NCBI RefSeq assembly: GCF_002775205.1
Contig: NC_036462.1
Coordinates: 30,049,084 to 30,113,083 of the forward strand
Source: Xiphophorus maculatus
Taxonomy: Eukaryota; Chordata; Actinopteri; Cyprinodontiformes; Poeciliidae
Length of the DNA: 64,000 bases
Direction: 5' to 3'
Below, one piece after another: positions 1-10,290 of this stretch. Below the pieces are notes generated by a model that saw only the letters and a list, made by a program, of their open reading frames with translations, did no database searches and was not told the origin of the DNA. A program made the position numbers and the translations under genes. Every line of letters starts with the position of its first letter. The first letter of the stretch is position 1.

Positions 1-2890
1 AACCTTGCTACATAGGTAGCTAAGCTACCTAGAAACCTATGTAGCAACGTAGGTAGCTAGCCAGCTAGCTTGAATCTAATGGAAGAAAGAAATCCAAGCT
101 ATCCTGCTATTACCTATCTAGTTCTAAGTATGAGAAAATGTTTTCCTGGATCTAAAATTTCAAACCGAGCTCGGTATGCTTTCTAAAAAAAAAAAACATG
201 TGCATGGAAAAGAAAAACAATGACTCAACATTGGAAAGAAAATGAAACTGTAAATCAATTAACCAGATACACTCTGTTCTTGTTTAGTAAAAATGCACAA
301 GAAGTAGATAAGTGGCTTTCATTCATTATTTTAGTGCAAATCAATGGAAGAAACACAATCAGTTCAAATGCGATACTGAAATGCAAGAAGAGTAAAAAAA
401 GAGCTGAAGCAAACTTAAATCTAGCATGCAGATTTATTCATTTATGCCATTTGGTTTGTGGATAATTGTGTCTTTAAAAGTAGATAATGCAGCCGCATTG
501 GTTGCCTTGAGATACATTTGTGAGTAGAAGAAGACTCTGGAGTTGGAAACAGGGCTCGTGTCTCCAGGGAAGCAAAACGCCTCAGGTCGTAAGATAATGA
601 AATGAAGAAATGGACGTAGCTTGTTGGCGCCATTTTTGCTGTCGAATGTTAAGCTTAAAATCATTCACAAAAAAATACATCTCAAAAGTTCCTCGCAGAT
701 TGTAAAATTCTGCTGCTTTGAAACGTTTAAGAAACATTTAATTCCATATCCCAAAGCCCTCGTAGACACGCATCAGAGTTTGCTCGCGACTCTGTGAATC
801 TAAACATGAATGTTTTTATTATGGGGAGCTAAAAGACAAGATGGATGTGGACAACATTTTTGTGTAGAGGAACCATTTACTCCAGATAAAAGACCTGCCT
901 TACAGACATAAAATAGTTTTTGAAGTGGTTATTATACATTTACATAGATAAAAAAACAATATAGAGTATAAGTTAAAATCAAACATTAAACAGAAATCTA
1001 TATTTATATATAAAAGTAGAATGAAAATGTATTCAACTAGATACATTTCTAGTTGGCACTAGTGACTAAGTGTGACATATGGAGAGTCCTATTCTGTTAT
1101 GAATGGATTCATCATGAAAACGTATCATCGCAAGAACATCAGGTGATGCTTCCTGCTGCTGTGTTCATTATCATGAAGAGATTTAGTTTTGCAAAAGAAA
1201 AGAACACCATAACAGAACTGGTATCATCCCATTAACATGCTGGGAAAGGGCTTCGTCAGTACGAGATTATTCCAAAATGTTTTTTTGGACAGTGAAATTA
1301 CTGTATTACTTAATTAAAAATTACTTTAGAGAGGGCAGTTAATCTAGTGCAAGCATAGATCCGTCTACTAGCCTTACGTTGGATGTTATTGCTAAGCTAA
1401 CAGCTAGCCTGAAACCTGAATTCAGGGCTTTGCATAATCAGTTGGAAATAAATAAAATAAAATGTAGGGTAAAATAATGTTTTGAAATGCTATGTGTCGT
1501 GCTCCTCTTTCTGATTGGCTGCCAGTCAAATCCATCGAGCTGCTTTGCTCTTCAAGCTAGCGTAGCATAGCCTGCTAATGTCAGAAGGCACGAGGCAGCA
1601 TTTATGCTAAACAAAGGTAACAATTATTGAGTAGAGAATAAAAGTCGATGCTTCTTTATTTATTTTGTAACGCCATTTGTGGGTTTGCCACCCTGACGCT
1701 AATGGGGGAGCCATGAAATGAAAAAGTTTGGGAACCTCGAAAGGAGAAAAGCCGAATGTCTTTACTGAATTCCTTCCTGATGTCCTATCTGGAGGAAGAA
1801 AAAAAAAAGACAGAATCTGAAACAAAAATCATAAGGAAATGAATGAGACTCCAAGAACCTTTTGAGATATTCAGACAAAATAATCAGGAATAAAGATCGA
1901 ACCATTTACACATACTACTTTTTGTTACTATGGATAAAAACATTTTTTAATTCAAATTGTACAACTTGGCAATTAATGCACACAAGCTGACACGTGTGAC
2001 ATCCTTATTTTAAGGTGATTTCGACTGGTGATCAACTGCAATATTTTGACACTTATTTGGGGGGGTTGATTTCTACCCACCAAGATTATATCCACTCTGT
2101 AGGATTTCTTTAGGGGAAACTGGATTTTCTTTACAGGTGCTGCATTAATGATGGCTGAATGACGTTAAATATTTTTGAAAAACCGGCATCCATCGTCTTC
2201 CACTTCACAACTTTGCACCACTATGAGTCAATCCACCCATCAACGCTTTTTGTTGACAAAAATGGCGAAAACAATATGCATATACAGTGCACCACTTTTT
2301 AGTCAGAGTGGTGTGAACTTTTATAAAACCAGAAAAATTAGATCCCCCCCCTCGTCTAGACTAATTACCCAGTACTTTAACTCCCATAATTAGTTTTCCT
2401 TGGACATGCTGTATCTCTCCACAGCCACCTGCAGTCATGATGCCATTTGCGTTTCTCACACCCATTACTCGTGTGACCGCGGCAAGGCTCTTCCTGGACA
2501 CACTCGGCACCTGTGGCAGCTCAGATAGTGTGACAAAAGGTGTCAAACCTGCAGGCGCTGAAAATGAGACGTCTTTAAACGTTACTCAGAGGATGAGAGG
2601 CGAGCGGCGGACGGGGTGGCTCTGTTGTCAACAGCTGTGTTAAAGCTCATCAGCTGTTCCGTGTAGTTTCTAACCTACTTTTATTAAAAGAAAAAGATCA
2701 AACAATAGTTCCTCTCCTGGGGTAAAATCTGACTTTGACTCTGGAGCTGGACGCATGGACAGCAGCTACTTTCTGTCCTTCCCCCAGGTCAGATGGAGGA
2801 GGCTGACAGTGATACTATTGATTATCTCTGAGCTGGCGTAGAGTAGGTCTGTGCTGATGTAACAGCTATCGGCTCCCCAGCCTTCATTTT
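1..2890. other. Intergenic, no recognised gene
   Basis: AT-rich sequence with no reading frame that resembles a known protein. The first 80 bases are made of short GTAGCTA/TAGCTAG-type words, a low-complexity motif that recurs near 29.6-29.9 kb and 56.9-57.0 kb. Around 2187-2240 there is a short stretch resembling the 3' end of Tc1-like elements (CTTCCACTTCACAA followed by a tract ending near GAGTCAATCCACC). A run of open sequence at 2437-2643 has no convincing similarity. Confidence 0.5.
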
Positions 2891-3123
2891 ATGAAGCGTC
2901 TCTCTGACCTGGATAGAGTGGAAACGAGATCCATACAGAGTGTAAAAAGTAACATACGGCAGCAGTTAAAGAAATATAGGAATCAGAAAGATGAGCTTGA
3001 ATCCCAAATAAGTGTCTTGGAGAAAAGCTGAGGGTCGCCATCAATCGCGGCAGGATGGTGGAGGGTTATGATCAGAATAAACAGGAAGTTTCGTTGAAGC
3101 TGAACTCAGATTTACAGCTTTGA
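2891..3123 (+). pseudogene. Broken coiled-coil-like coding fragment
   Basis: An ATG at 2891 opens a 46-codon frame ending in TGA at 3029-3031. The peptide is charged and heptad-like, with words such as LSDLDRVETRSIQ, IRQQLKKYRN and DELESQISVLEK. Just before that stop, the -1 frame (codons counted from 3016) carries on in the same style (EKLRVAINRGRMVEGYDQ, then KQEVSLKLNSDLQL) to a TGA at 3121-3123. Two adjoining frames that both read as coiled coil suggest one ancestral sequence broken by a single-base indel. I do not recognise the protein. Upstream reading (2700-2890) is interrupted by stops. It could be a decayed retrocopy, an exon relic or a transposon-encoded ORF; chance is also possible for so short a piece. 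Confidence 0.35.
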
Positions 3124-3998
3124 TGAAGAATAACTGAGCTTGTTGATGCCTTTTCCTGAATAATCAAAAGCATTCAAACATAGTCCAACAACGTCCTTCC
3201 TCTGTATTCAGTTACCGTCGAAGCTTATATAAAACACGCATTATCTTGGGCATTTTGGTGATTGCTCCAATCAGTGTTCTTGTTTTTATCTCCAAAGAGG
3301 GGTATTTTAGTCCAATCAGAGTTCTGTTATTATCTTTTATCATCAATTTTCCAGCTAAAAAAATATAGGATAAAGCTGCAATGTATTATATTTTTATTTC
3401 ATATAATAGGCTAACACAAAGTAGCTCATTTTGTAAAGATTTTTGCTTCTTATAGCATCTTCTATGATGGTCCATAAACCATTTCATGCTGGTCCTGTCT
3501 GTCCAGAGCATCTTCTTCCTTTGTGGTCTCCATGGTTTTAGAAAACTTAAAGTGGCACTTGCTCAGTTTTCTTCCAACAACACATTTTCTCTTCCTCTCA
3601 AAGGCAACTCTAAACAGGTGGGGGGTTTTAGCCATGATTTTAAGAAACTCAGTGTTTCGGCTGTTTTGCAGTTTTCTGGTTTTGCAGATTTGTGGTGCCT
3701 AGAAGCTGGATGCTTTTATGTAATCAGCTTCTATGTGTAGAATTTAACATGAATTAAATTTATGTATAGATTTTAATTAATGTTAATAAATTAACATTAA
3801 TTACTTTAATTTAACAAATTAGTTTAACTTGCAATCCAAATTTAACATTATCCATAAATGTATGGATTTAACATAAATTCTATGGATTTATGCTGGAGTC
3901 ATAGAAGCTGAATCCACATTAAAGATGTATTGGTGTTAAAGATTAATAGAATGATTCAGGAAGTTTTCTTCATTAAAAGTGTTTTAGCTTAACTGTTA
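3124..3998. other. Intergenic, nothing recognised
   Basis: AT-rich unique-looking sequence. Around 3730-3900 there is a local tract built of repeated TTAACAT/ATTAA words (low-complexity AT-rich repeat). No gene-like frame was found. Confidence 0.4.
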
Positions 3999-5140
3999 GT
4001 TTAAAGGCACAATCCAGGCTTTTTGAGGTAAGTTTTGTAAAGTAGTTATAAGTAGTCAGTACTTTACCTGTAGTTGACAGAACACAGCAATTTTTCCAAG
4101 GCTACCTCCTGGACTGAGGCCACCATGATGTTTGCAGTGTTGCCGTTTAATTGACTGTCGGTGCAACTTCCTGTGAGACAGAGGAAGTTGCAAAAAGACC
4201 GTGATTCAGTTTCAGCTACCTGAGGAGGGCCTTTTTTTGTTTTGCTCGAATGTTGACGTTCCATCACTGCATTACCTCTGGTTTGGTTCAAGAAGCCATG
4301 CTGTCAAAGATCTTATTGCTGCCATGTTGCTATCAAATGGGGGTGGCAGTGTGCCCCCATTTGTTTCAGGTAAAGGTTACCTCCATTGTGAGGCAGAATT
4401 AATATCCCATCGCTGGGAGCGAAATCGTTTTGCACACGTCGGAGCAAACAAGGCAGAGAGACCTCATCATTTGAGTTACGAACTGCAGCTGTTTCCAACA
4501 TCATTTTTCACCGTGACTGTTTTTGGTTTTTCCTTGAACGACGTAAAGGTTAATTGTGTAATTAGCTAGCTGTTGCTGCCTTTGCCTGTTGGTGGCGATA
4601 ACAAATTCTGAAATGCTGCGCAAGAAAATCTTAGAACAAATGATGCCACCTATGAGTATTGTGTATTGACTTGTTTGCACTATGCAGCATGTTATAATGT
4701 TACTCCCTCATCAAAAACATGCCTGGAGTGATACTTTGATTCTTTCATGCATGCTTGGGACATTGCTTAATCTCCCATGGCAACCATTCAGCTGTGCAAA
4801 ATGAGGCACCGTTCCTCCTCACTTGCAGTTTCAAAGCTTCCGAGCTTCCACATTACGGAGCCGCCGCCGCTCCTTCAGACTAGCCTGCAGCAATTAGCAA
4901 ACACCTGGTGGAGCTGCGTATCTGCTGAGCTCATTATTCGAGCCACTTCTCAATGCAACGCAGGTAAAAACGTTGTTAAAGGGTTAATAGAGGAGCCAGG
5001 TTGTGACGACTTCCTGTAGGCGGAGTTTCAGAAAGAGCAGGAGTTTTTAAAGAGACAGAGGCCCAATGTCAAGACGTTAAATCATAACAACTGAAGGTAA
5101 CATAGTTACTTGATCATTAAAATGCATAATTCCCTTTAGT
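3999..5140 (+). repeat. Interspersed repeat family F, copy 1 (with extra internal DNA)
   Basis: The part from about 4690 to 5140 matches two other places in the window: 30018-30344 (same strand) and 62787-63099 (opposite strand). Shared landmarks are a TTATAATGTTA/TTATTCCC block, a CTTGATTCTT block, CTCCCATGGCAACC in two copies, and the tail ACAACTGAAGGTAACATA. Copy 1 is longer because of about 600 bases (4070-4680) not seen in the other two. The best visible terminus is that of copies 2 and 3 (AGGGYGGTATTATGTRTTTTCC). This looks like a non-autonomous DNA transposon family; no protein is encoded. Confidence 0.55.
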
Positions 5141-6090
5141 CAAACTTTTTCTGGCGTTGTTTTTAGCTTCCTTGAGCAAATTTACACAAGTAATTAATTT
5201 TTTCCCCCTTTTTACGTCAATAACTTTCCATCTGCGTCAGAAACAGAGGTGTCTTTGTGACATTTCCCCCCAACATCTCCTCCTCCATTCATCATGTTTT
5301 GCCTACGGGAATTTCGGGGTTCCTTGACACGTGTTGAAGAGTTTCAGGGCATCCCTCTGGAGACTGGAATAGCAGAGTTATGAGGATTAGAACGGTTTTC
5401 CCAGCCATGTGGGGGAAAAAAGGTCAAACATAGCGACTCAAACAGGTCGCGTATTATCTTCCATTGAGTCTTAAGGTCACAGTCTCATAGCAAGGGGTCA
5501 AGGTGAAAGGCTGCCAGCTGGCGGCCTCATGAATATGGATGACAGATGCTCCATCTGCTTGGCTCCAGAATGCAAATGGACAAGCCGATTTCGCTGCTTT
5601 TTGTTTTTTGTTGCCTTGAAAGGGGCAGAACCTTGCAGACCTTAGCCGGTATCAGTTCCACTTGTCGGTCGCAGAAGGAAGATTTATGTTAAATCCCGAC
5701 AGAAACGTAGGAGACCGCTTCACGAAACGCCAAAGCCCATGAGCTCTCCACCCAAGCGAACTCTGGTGATGTTCAGACGGCTTTACTTCTGGATCGGTTC
5801 TAACCCGGTTACACAATGTACATGTTCCTGTGTTCTGTTGGCACAGTGTTGATGAGTACATTTGCTAACAGTTCAAGGAAGAAAATCATCCCCTTGAATC
5901 TCAATGCTTTCATCTCGCTGGCATAGTTTAGGTCTTTAATGCCCAAAAAACATAAATAATAATTTTTAAAACAATCCTTGAATTACTTCACATTCTTCAT
6001 AACCACAAGCTGTAATGTATTGGGGTTGTATGTGACAAGTGGTACATAACTGATATGTGGAACGTTTCAATTGTTGATTTTTTTGTTTGT
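5141..6090. other. Intergenic, nothing recognised
   Basis: No coding similarity and no clear repeat structure beyond short homopolymer runs. The stretch 5440-5860 is of higher complexity and more even base composition than its surroundings, so it is a place where conserved non-coding sequence could sit, but nothing here proves it. Confidence 0.35.
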
Positions 6091-6165
6091 TTTTATGATG
6101 TAGAGCACTTTGAATGGCCTTATTGTTGAAATGTGCTGTACAAATAAAATATAATTTGATTTGGA
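6091..6165 (+). repeat. Short retroposon-tail fragment
   Basis: The words AGAGCACTTTGAATGGCC, GAAATGTGCTGTACAAATAAAAT and the following TTGATTTGG resemble the 3' tail shared by several teleost LINE/SINE families. A reverse-oriented relative is at 62405-62560, and a related tail lies at 56215-56285. Confidence 0.45.
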
Positions 6166-6261
6166 GAGAAAAAGATTGTCAAAATCTTAAGAAAATTGTT
6201 GGGAGCATTTTTATTGGACCTCCCGTACGTCTGGATAAACTTTTATCAAATACAATGTGGT

Positions 6262-6375
6262 CTTTTTTTTACACATTTGTTAAAACTGTCTCTGTGTTGG
6301 GACGGCATAATATGAGACAGAGAATTTGTGGGGGAAAAATGGAGCTCCTCTGCCGTCTCCCAGAGCTAAGAACAG
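6262..6375 (+). repeat. Partial copy of palindromic repeat family A
   Basis: Matches one arm of the family A elements at 9749-10290, 20259-20813 and 61280-61700. Shared order: TTTGTTAAAACTGTC, then a GTGACAG/GGGACGGC block, then GAGACAGAGAATTTGTG, then CTCCTCTGCCGTCT. Only this arm is present. Confidence 0.5.
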
Positions 6376-6404
6376 AAATATACAGCTCCAGCTATATGGT
6401 TTGA

Positions 6405-6770
6405 ATCAAAGCAAGTTCATTGTTTTAAAATGGTTTAGTCAAAGTCCAGAGCTTGATCCAATTAAAAATCTGCGACAGAGACTTTAAAATGAATGTTCAC
6501 GGACACACTCCATCTAATCTGACATAATTGGAACTATTTAGCAAAGAAGAACGGGCCAGACCGAGTCTCTGGACGGACAGAGGCACACTAACAAAGCGTC
6601 AATATGAACTCCTTTCTAACTTTCAGATTCTTTTTTCTTTTCTTTTTTTTCAAGGAAACGTTGAAATGAAAATTAGGTATCCTTTTCCTTCCACTTCACC
6701 ATTAAGCACTACTTTGTTTTTGTCTATCACATGAAATCCAGAAGGGTTTTGAAATGGTGTTAAAATTTTT
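6405..6770 (+). mobile_element. Tc1-like transposon relic (3' part)
   Basis: Around 6437-6490 the sequence conceptually reads QSLDPIKNLRQRL, a decayed form of the SPDLNPIENLW segment that precedes the catalytic glutamate of Tc1/mariner DDE transposases. Downstream, AGCAAAGAAGAACGGGCC and CTTCCACTTCACCATTAAGC through TCTATCACATGAAATCC match the usual 3' part of fish Tc1-like elements. Stops and indels make it non-functional. No 5' half is visible next to it. Confidence 0.6.
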
Positions 6771-8008
6771 ATTTAAACCAATTAGAGATTAAATTATTGT
6801 CTTCATGACAACTATAGATATGTTGCAACGTAACGTCACACAAGCAAAGTTCCTGCCCTCCAGAGGCAACTGCTTGCCGACGATGACTGCCATGACACGC
6901 TAAATCTTAAATGTGTGGATGACGTATAAAAGAGAAAGGGATGTAGTGTTTTGCTGATAATTATCAGTGCTACAATTAGTTAACAAGATTCAAATGTATC
7001 ACATTTCAGAAGTCAGTGAAAAGTTCTGATTAAAAGAAATAACAAGGGAGAGGGAGCTAGGTCAGTTATGCTAGCTTGACTTTGACAACCCTCACATGTA
7101 GATGTGCTGACACGGAGAGAACAAAAAAAGGAAACATATACAGTACAAGGGGTTTTTTTTACTGTGATGCACTGCAATAAATTAGTAATACCTGCATCTC
7201 CAAGTTTATTTTTTTTAATGAAATTGTTCTACAGACAATCTCCCTTGCCTTTCTATTGACGGCAAGTAAGAGGATCGTCTTTTTGTCCTCCAGCATTGTG
7301 CACAGGCACAAAATTTCCAGATGTAGACAATAACTTGCCTATATAATTTCGGTGATTTTTTGCTAACAGTATACTTTGGCATGTATTGTAGAAAAAAACC
7401 CTATAATATAATGTTAAAGAGTAAAAAAAACAAAGCCATCAGAATGGGCTTTGAAAGCTGCATAACTTTATCAGTGAAGACAACAGGTGAAATGTGAGGC
7501 TTTCAGCTGGGCTGCTGCTTGGTTGGAGCTTAAAAGCTCAGAGACTGAAAAGTTAGTCACCAGGGTGTGGAAGACAGAGACACAATCCTCGTTTGCAAAT
7601 GTCTCTTTAAAAAAAAAAGCCCAATTTCACCCTGTAGGTGCCATTGCTGTGTCTGTGTTTTAGATTTCGGTGACTCCACAGCGGCAGGGGTTTTCTTTTT
7701 CTTAGTTGGTCTGATGAATCCTCTAGTCTGTGATCCCTCAGTGGGTCCAGTTGTTGAGTCTGGTATCCAAAGCGTATCAGACATAAAACAGAAACTTTCT
7801 GAAACTAGCCTTCTCAAAACTACGTTCTCAGCTGCTTTTAGATCTTTAGGAAGTCTCAACGGTGAGGGACATAATAAATGACAGGTCAGTTTTAATGAAG
7901 AACAGCAGATACAGATAGATCCTAGAAGATTTGCAGCTAGAATATGTTTATGCAAAGTGTTGGCGGTCCAGAAATGTTAAAGATACTGATGGTTTTCTTT
8001 TCACTTCA
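6771..8008. other. Intergenic, no supported gene
   Basis: Two overlapping opposite-strand open stretches (7557-7955) are present, but neither protein resembles anything I know and base composition does not favour either. The remainder is AT-rich with poly-A/T tracts. I treat it as non-coding. Confidence 0.4.
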
Positions 8009-8012
8009 CAGT

Positions 8013-8781
8013 AGCTGTGTTTCCATTGGCCTTAAACATGCTCAAATTGGCAAACATGTTTCTTAAAAAAGACACACAAAAAAAACGTTTTTGCGCTAGG
8101 ATGAAGTGGGTTTTCGGCTATATTGAAATTAAGAGTATTTTGCCATTTTTACAAGTTACATTTATTGCATCACACGAGTCACGTGATCAACAACCGGTTG
8201 TTGCTAGTGATGGAAAAGATGCAGACAGTCAGTGGTGGGAGGATGATGGCCCGGAATGATTTTAATCACGTAAACAAACTAATTCCTGTGTGATTTTAAT
8301 TGTTTCTTGTTCAATCAAAACACTGCAATTGCAAAATTGACAAAGTAGCTGCTGTATTAATGACCATATCATTACTCAATTTGACATTTCTAAAATAAAT
8401 TTGCTTAATGGAAAAACGGCACTTTAAAAAAACAAAACATTTTTTTGATAAAAGATTTTGGTGTTCGGATGACGTGATTTTTTTTTTTTTTTTGCCCTAT
8501 CAAAGTTACTTTATTTCTCAAAACTGCAACGGAAACACTTTTTTCCCCGCGTGACACCAGTCACATCCAGACGTTGCCAATGGCGCAAACCACGAAGAAG
8601 ACGACGACAGGAAGTTGCTGGAGGCTCATGGACCTTCATGCTTTTAATGACTCGTCAGGTGAACAAATTTATTCACATGTGACTTTATTTGCGTTGTTTA
8701 TTTTATGGAAATGCGGCGATTGCGAAATTGTTTTTTTTTTTTTTTTTTTTCCAAAATTATTTGGCATTTGTAATGGAAACT
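8013..8781. repeat. Interspersed repeat family G, compound copy
   Basis: Starts with AGCTGTGTTTCCATTGG and ends near TAATGGAAAC, the inverted form of the same terminus. The middle contains GAGTCACGTGATCAACAACC and GGTGGGAGGATGATG, shared with copies at 22660-22942, 23954-24236 and 36385-36766. A second terminus-like word (CAACGGAAACAC) at about 8528-8540 and a second internal block (CGTGACACCAGTCACATCC, AAGAAGACGACGACAGG) suggest two copies side by side or one inside the other. This is a non-autonomous, palindromic DNA transposon-like family. Confidence 0.6.
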
Positions 8782-8939
8782 GAATTTACTGGAATTTCTG
8801 TATGGGATTCCAGTAAATTACAGGTATTTGTCACCAAAAAATGTTCAATACAGTCAAATACATTTCCACAACAAAAATTATATAACATGATAAAAACACT
8901 TTGTAACATTTGTTCTGATAAACGCCATAGTTTGGACCA

Positions 8940-9337
8940 CGTCTCCTTCTGAGGAGGAATTCATTTCCAGCGGGCCGGATGTTTTGTACCCGTCCTTCCA
9001 GCTTCTTCCCCTCCGGTGCTAAAATTACCTCGGCGCTCTCAGACTGCTGGAGCCTCAATATGAATCTGAAAGGCGATTCCCCCGCAGTGTGGGTCAGGAA
9101 GCACATCAGTCCATTCACACACCAGCTTCTCCTCCCGCTTCCTCCCGGCAGGTGCTCGTCGATCACAGGAGGACTCCCCCCCTGCAGGACCGAGTACAAA
9201 GTGGGTGAAGCGGCGGTGAGGGCACGGGCCGATTATCCGCGAGCTCTCCTTCCGCCTTTGAAGTCGTCTCCCAACTTTCCTTCATCTTGATTTTTTTTCA
9301 CTCCTCCTAAAATCCTCACATCTGAGTTGAACGGTTG

Positions 9338-9401
<64 letters not shown>

Positions 9402-9660
9402 GCTTGACGTGTGTCTCCACCGAGTCCTCGGGATTGGTTGCCAGGCAGATTTGATTAATATTTAAACGGTGATTTGCATGTTGTGGTGCAAATTCACTGC
9501 TGTCGGTGGGCGCGCGCTCTCTCTCTCGGGACGACGGGAAGAAACCGCGGGAGACTTTTCTCCGCGGTTGTCACACCGAGCTGACGAGAGGACAGAGAAA
9601 CTCACTTCACTGCGCGTTTGCTCGCTCGTTCTCGGAACCCCTCACTCAACTTAAAACGGA
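8940..9660. promoter_or_regulatory. CpG-rich segment, possible promoter
   Basis: The segment is clearly richer in C+G and in CpG than its surroundings, especially 8960-9260 and 9400-9620. It contains a 59-base CT microsatellite at 9340-9398. CCGCGGGAG and CTCCGCGGTTG form a short inverted pair near 9546-9570. Open frames crossing it in both directions have no recognisable products. It could be an upstream alternative promoter of lrrn1, the CpG island of a non-coding transcript, or an unannotated first exon. Its distance to the lrrn1 coding exon is about 23 kb. Confidence 0.35.
9340..9398 (+). repeat. (CT)n microsatellite
   Basis: Uninterrupted alternating C and T over about 59 bases inside the CpG-rich segment. 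CT/GA tracts of this kind are common near fish promoters and are length-polymorphic. Confidence 0.95.
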
Positions 9661-9748
9661 CTCAGAAAAGAACCTCCTGGTTGTGTTGTACTTTCCTCTC
9701 AAATTGATATTTTCCGTCGGGTTTTTAAGTGGGCGGCACACGCATGTC

Positions 9749-10290
9749 TTAAAGCTGCAGTAGAACGTATTTCAAAAGAAATAGTTTTCACATATTCAGT
9801 GAAATTCTCATTATGTCGTGACAGTATAAGACAGATAATCAAAAAATGAAATGTCTCTTCCACACAGTCAGAAACCACCAATCAGAGCCAGGAGGAGGGT
9901 TTTAGCGCTGTCAATCACTCTCGTTCCCTTTCTCTCTGCTTCACTACAGCCGATTCACCATAACATAGCCTGCCTTGGATGCTAATGCTAGTTAGCACAG
10001 CCACAGATGACGGCGGATCAACAGTATTCCTGGAATGGTAAGTTTATTCTCCTCCACTGGAATGTTGAACAGCATGCAGGAGGTTGATTGACAGCGCTAA
10101 GACCCGCCTCCTGACTCTGATTGGTTGTTTTATTGGTCGCTTTTCTTCAGACCGCAGTAGCAGCACAGTGAGGATTTGGAGGAGTTGAATCTTTTCACAG
10201 ATTATCCGTCTCATACTGTCCTGTCACGACACGGTGGCAGTTTTAACAAATATGTAAAAAACATTTTTTTTATTTTTACTTTAGCTTTAA
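9749..10290. mobile_element. Palindromic DNA transposon family A, copy 1
   Basis: Left end TTAAAGCTGCAG and right end AGCTTTAA are inverted relative to each other. Inward from both ends come mirrored blocks: TGTCGTGACAGTATAAGACAG on the left and GTCTCATACTGTCCTGTCACGA on the right, then CCAATCAGAGCCAGGAGG on the left and CCGCCTCCTGACTCTGATTGG on the right. This long-armed palindrome, with no coding capacity, is typical of teleost non-autonomous (MITE-like) elements. Other copies lie at 20259-20813, 61280-61700 and a partial one at 6262-6375. Confidence 0.7.

Noticed and set aside
7557..7955. 132-codon minus-strand and 104-codon plus-strand frames
   Set aside because: Mutually overlapping, no similarity that I can recall, and no promoter, splice or polyadenylation context.
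8831..9199. 122-codon minus-strand frame in the CpG-rich block, with acceptor-like and donor-like borders
   Set aside because: The splice-like borders are weak and the peptide is unknown; kept only as part of the CpG-rich segment.
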